Below, piece by piece: positions 63,374-64,000 of a DNA stretch of 64,000 nt. Within the stretch, counting starts at the first letter, position 1, and the number at the start of each line of letters is the position of its first letter. The DNA is from an uncultured Bacteroidales bacterium (GTDB taxonomy: Bacteria; Bacteroidota; Bacteroidia; Bacteroidales; Bacteroidaceae): NCBI GenBank assembly GCA_902786925.1, contig CADAEK010000006.1, positions 1 through 64,000 on the forward strand, written 5' to 3'. Under the pieces are notes generated by a model that had not been told where the DNA came from, ran no database searches, and saw only the letters and a list, made by a program, of their open reading frames with translations. The translations under genes and the position numbers were made by a program.

Positions 63374-64000
63374 ATGGATTTTTCAGCAGCACCACAAGCA
63401 GTAGTGAAGGCATTTCAGATGTGCGTGAAGCGCTTTCCGGTATCGGCAGCATTTGTAACGGTGCTGTCGCTGTTCCTTGCTTTCAGCATTCTTGACGAAG
63501 GAAGGCATTTGGAGAGCAGTTGCATCGGCGCAGTCAGTTACTACCTGTCTGTGGGCTTCATGCTTTCGCTCACGCTGCATCTGTGGCAAGAGGAGGGGCA
63601 GAAGCGAAGGACGACGCTGATAGTCAACTCGGTGGCGCATCTGGCACTCTTGGTGGATGCTATCTACATCTACCATATGCTGGAGGATAGCGACGGTTAT
63701 CACTATGAGGTGTGGGTGGCTCATGCTGCTGTCATCCTTGCACTTCTGCTCTCGCTGCTCTTCTTGCCTTTCTGGAAGGAGAAGGACAATATCGCCTCGT
63801 GGAACTTCACCATGCGTCTGATAGCCAACGGCATCATCTGCTACATCATTGGCGAAGTGATGTGGGGCGGTTTCAGTGTGCTGCTGGCTTCGTTCAACGC
63901 GCTCTTTGGCATCGACCTCGACTTCAAGTGGTATGCCGTCATCGGTGTGCTGACGACGTTGCTGTTGGCTTCGTGGCTCTTTCTCGGACGTATTCCCTGC
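63374..64000 (+). CDS. DUF4153-like membrane protein, partial
   Basis: The frame opens at 63374 (MDFSAAPQAVVKAFQMCVKR) and runs past the window end, giving the first 209 residues. Several hydrophobic segments are visible: VSAAFVTVLSLFLAFSIL, AVSYYLSVGFMLSLTLHLW, AAVILALLLSLLFLPFW and VIGVLTTLLLASWLFLG. The pattern and placement fit the Bacteroidales DUF4153 membrane family of unknown function. The C-terminal part cannot be assessed. Confidence 0.7.
   Translation, partial: MDFSAAPQAVVKAFQMCVKRFPVSAAFVTVLSLFLAFSILDEGRHLESSCIGAVSYYLSVGFMLSLTLHLWQEEGQKRRTTLIVNSVAHLALLVDAIYIYHMLEDSDGYHYEVWVAHAAVILALLLSLLFLPFWKEKDNIASWNFTMRLIANGIICYIIGEVMWGGFSVLLASFNALFGIDLDFKWYAVIGVLTTLLLASWLFLGRIPC

Overview
The window looks like a chromosomal segment of a Bacteroidales bacterium, most likely Prevotella or a close relative. 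The evidence is the fused lpxC-fabZ gene, DUF3276 (PUR-like) and DUF5606 genes, exported proteins with Bacteroidetes-style C-terminal tails, a fimbrillin-type lipoprotein, promoter-like TAnnTTTG boxes (often TACCTTTG) in front of many genes, and spacers filled with short repeats of about 7 bp such as GTTGACA. No rRNA, tRNA or CRISPR array was seen.

Layout. 1-10.8 kb is accessory. It holds a repeat and hairpin block, a decayed lipoprotein, two coupled exported proteins, a small secreted protein, and an island: an S24-type repressor/peptidase-like gene, a Cys-rich small protein, an unknown protein, a primase-like DUF3987 protein and a P5/lysozyme-like protein. Several genes of this island end inside, or contain, simple repeats, and a 52-bp direct repeat (4-55 and 9660-9711) brackets most of the region. 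10.8-13.4 kb carries minus-strand translation housekeeping genes (Hsp15-like, pth, rplY, PUR-like). 13.6-16.9 kb is the nusB-yajC-ybbR-coaE-DUF5606 operon. 17.0-22.8 kb is an RND efflux operon whose pump gene is broken by a deletion. 23.1-34.5 kb is an operon of a 3169-residue exported LamG protein, two lipoproteins and a 41-residue peptide. 34.6-38.1 kb has an N-domain-less ClpB and an S41-like protein lacking its catalytic residues. 38.2-44.5 kb is a five-gene operon (GT2, DUF4922, SpoIID/LytB, two MFS transporters). 44.6-46.7 kb is a queuosine precursor operon (transporter, queC, queF) behind what I read as two tandem preQ1-I riboswitches. 47.2-53.2 kb runs phoH, purC, ubiE, a REP-type transposase fusion, an S41 peptidase and aroE. 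53.1-60.3 kb, on the minus strand, holds lpxD, lpxC-fabZ, lpxA, a pRiA4b-like gene, miaA and PBP1A. The end carries purM, prfA and the start of a DUF4153 membrane protein.

How it works together. The lipid A genes plus PBP1A form an envelope operon. The GT2/SpoIID/AmpG-like cluster may handle peptidoglycan or another surface glycan. The que genes take up and make preQ0/preQ1 for tRNA modification under their own riboswitches. The most unusual items are the tandem preQ1 aptamers, the primase island with repeat-capped genes, the transposase fused to a Rossmann-like domain with a REP-like double hairpin inside its coding sequence, the exactly 21-bp phased repeat array before phoH, and the giant surface-protein operon.
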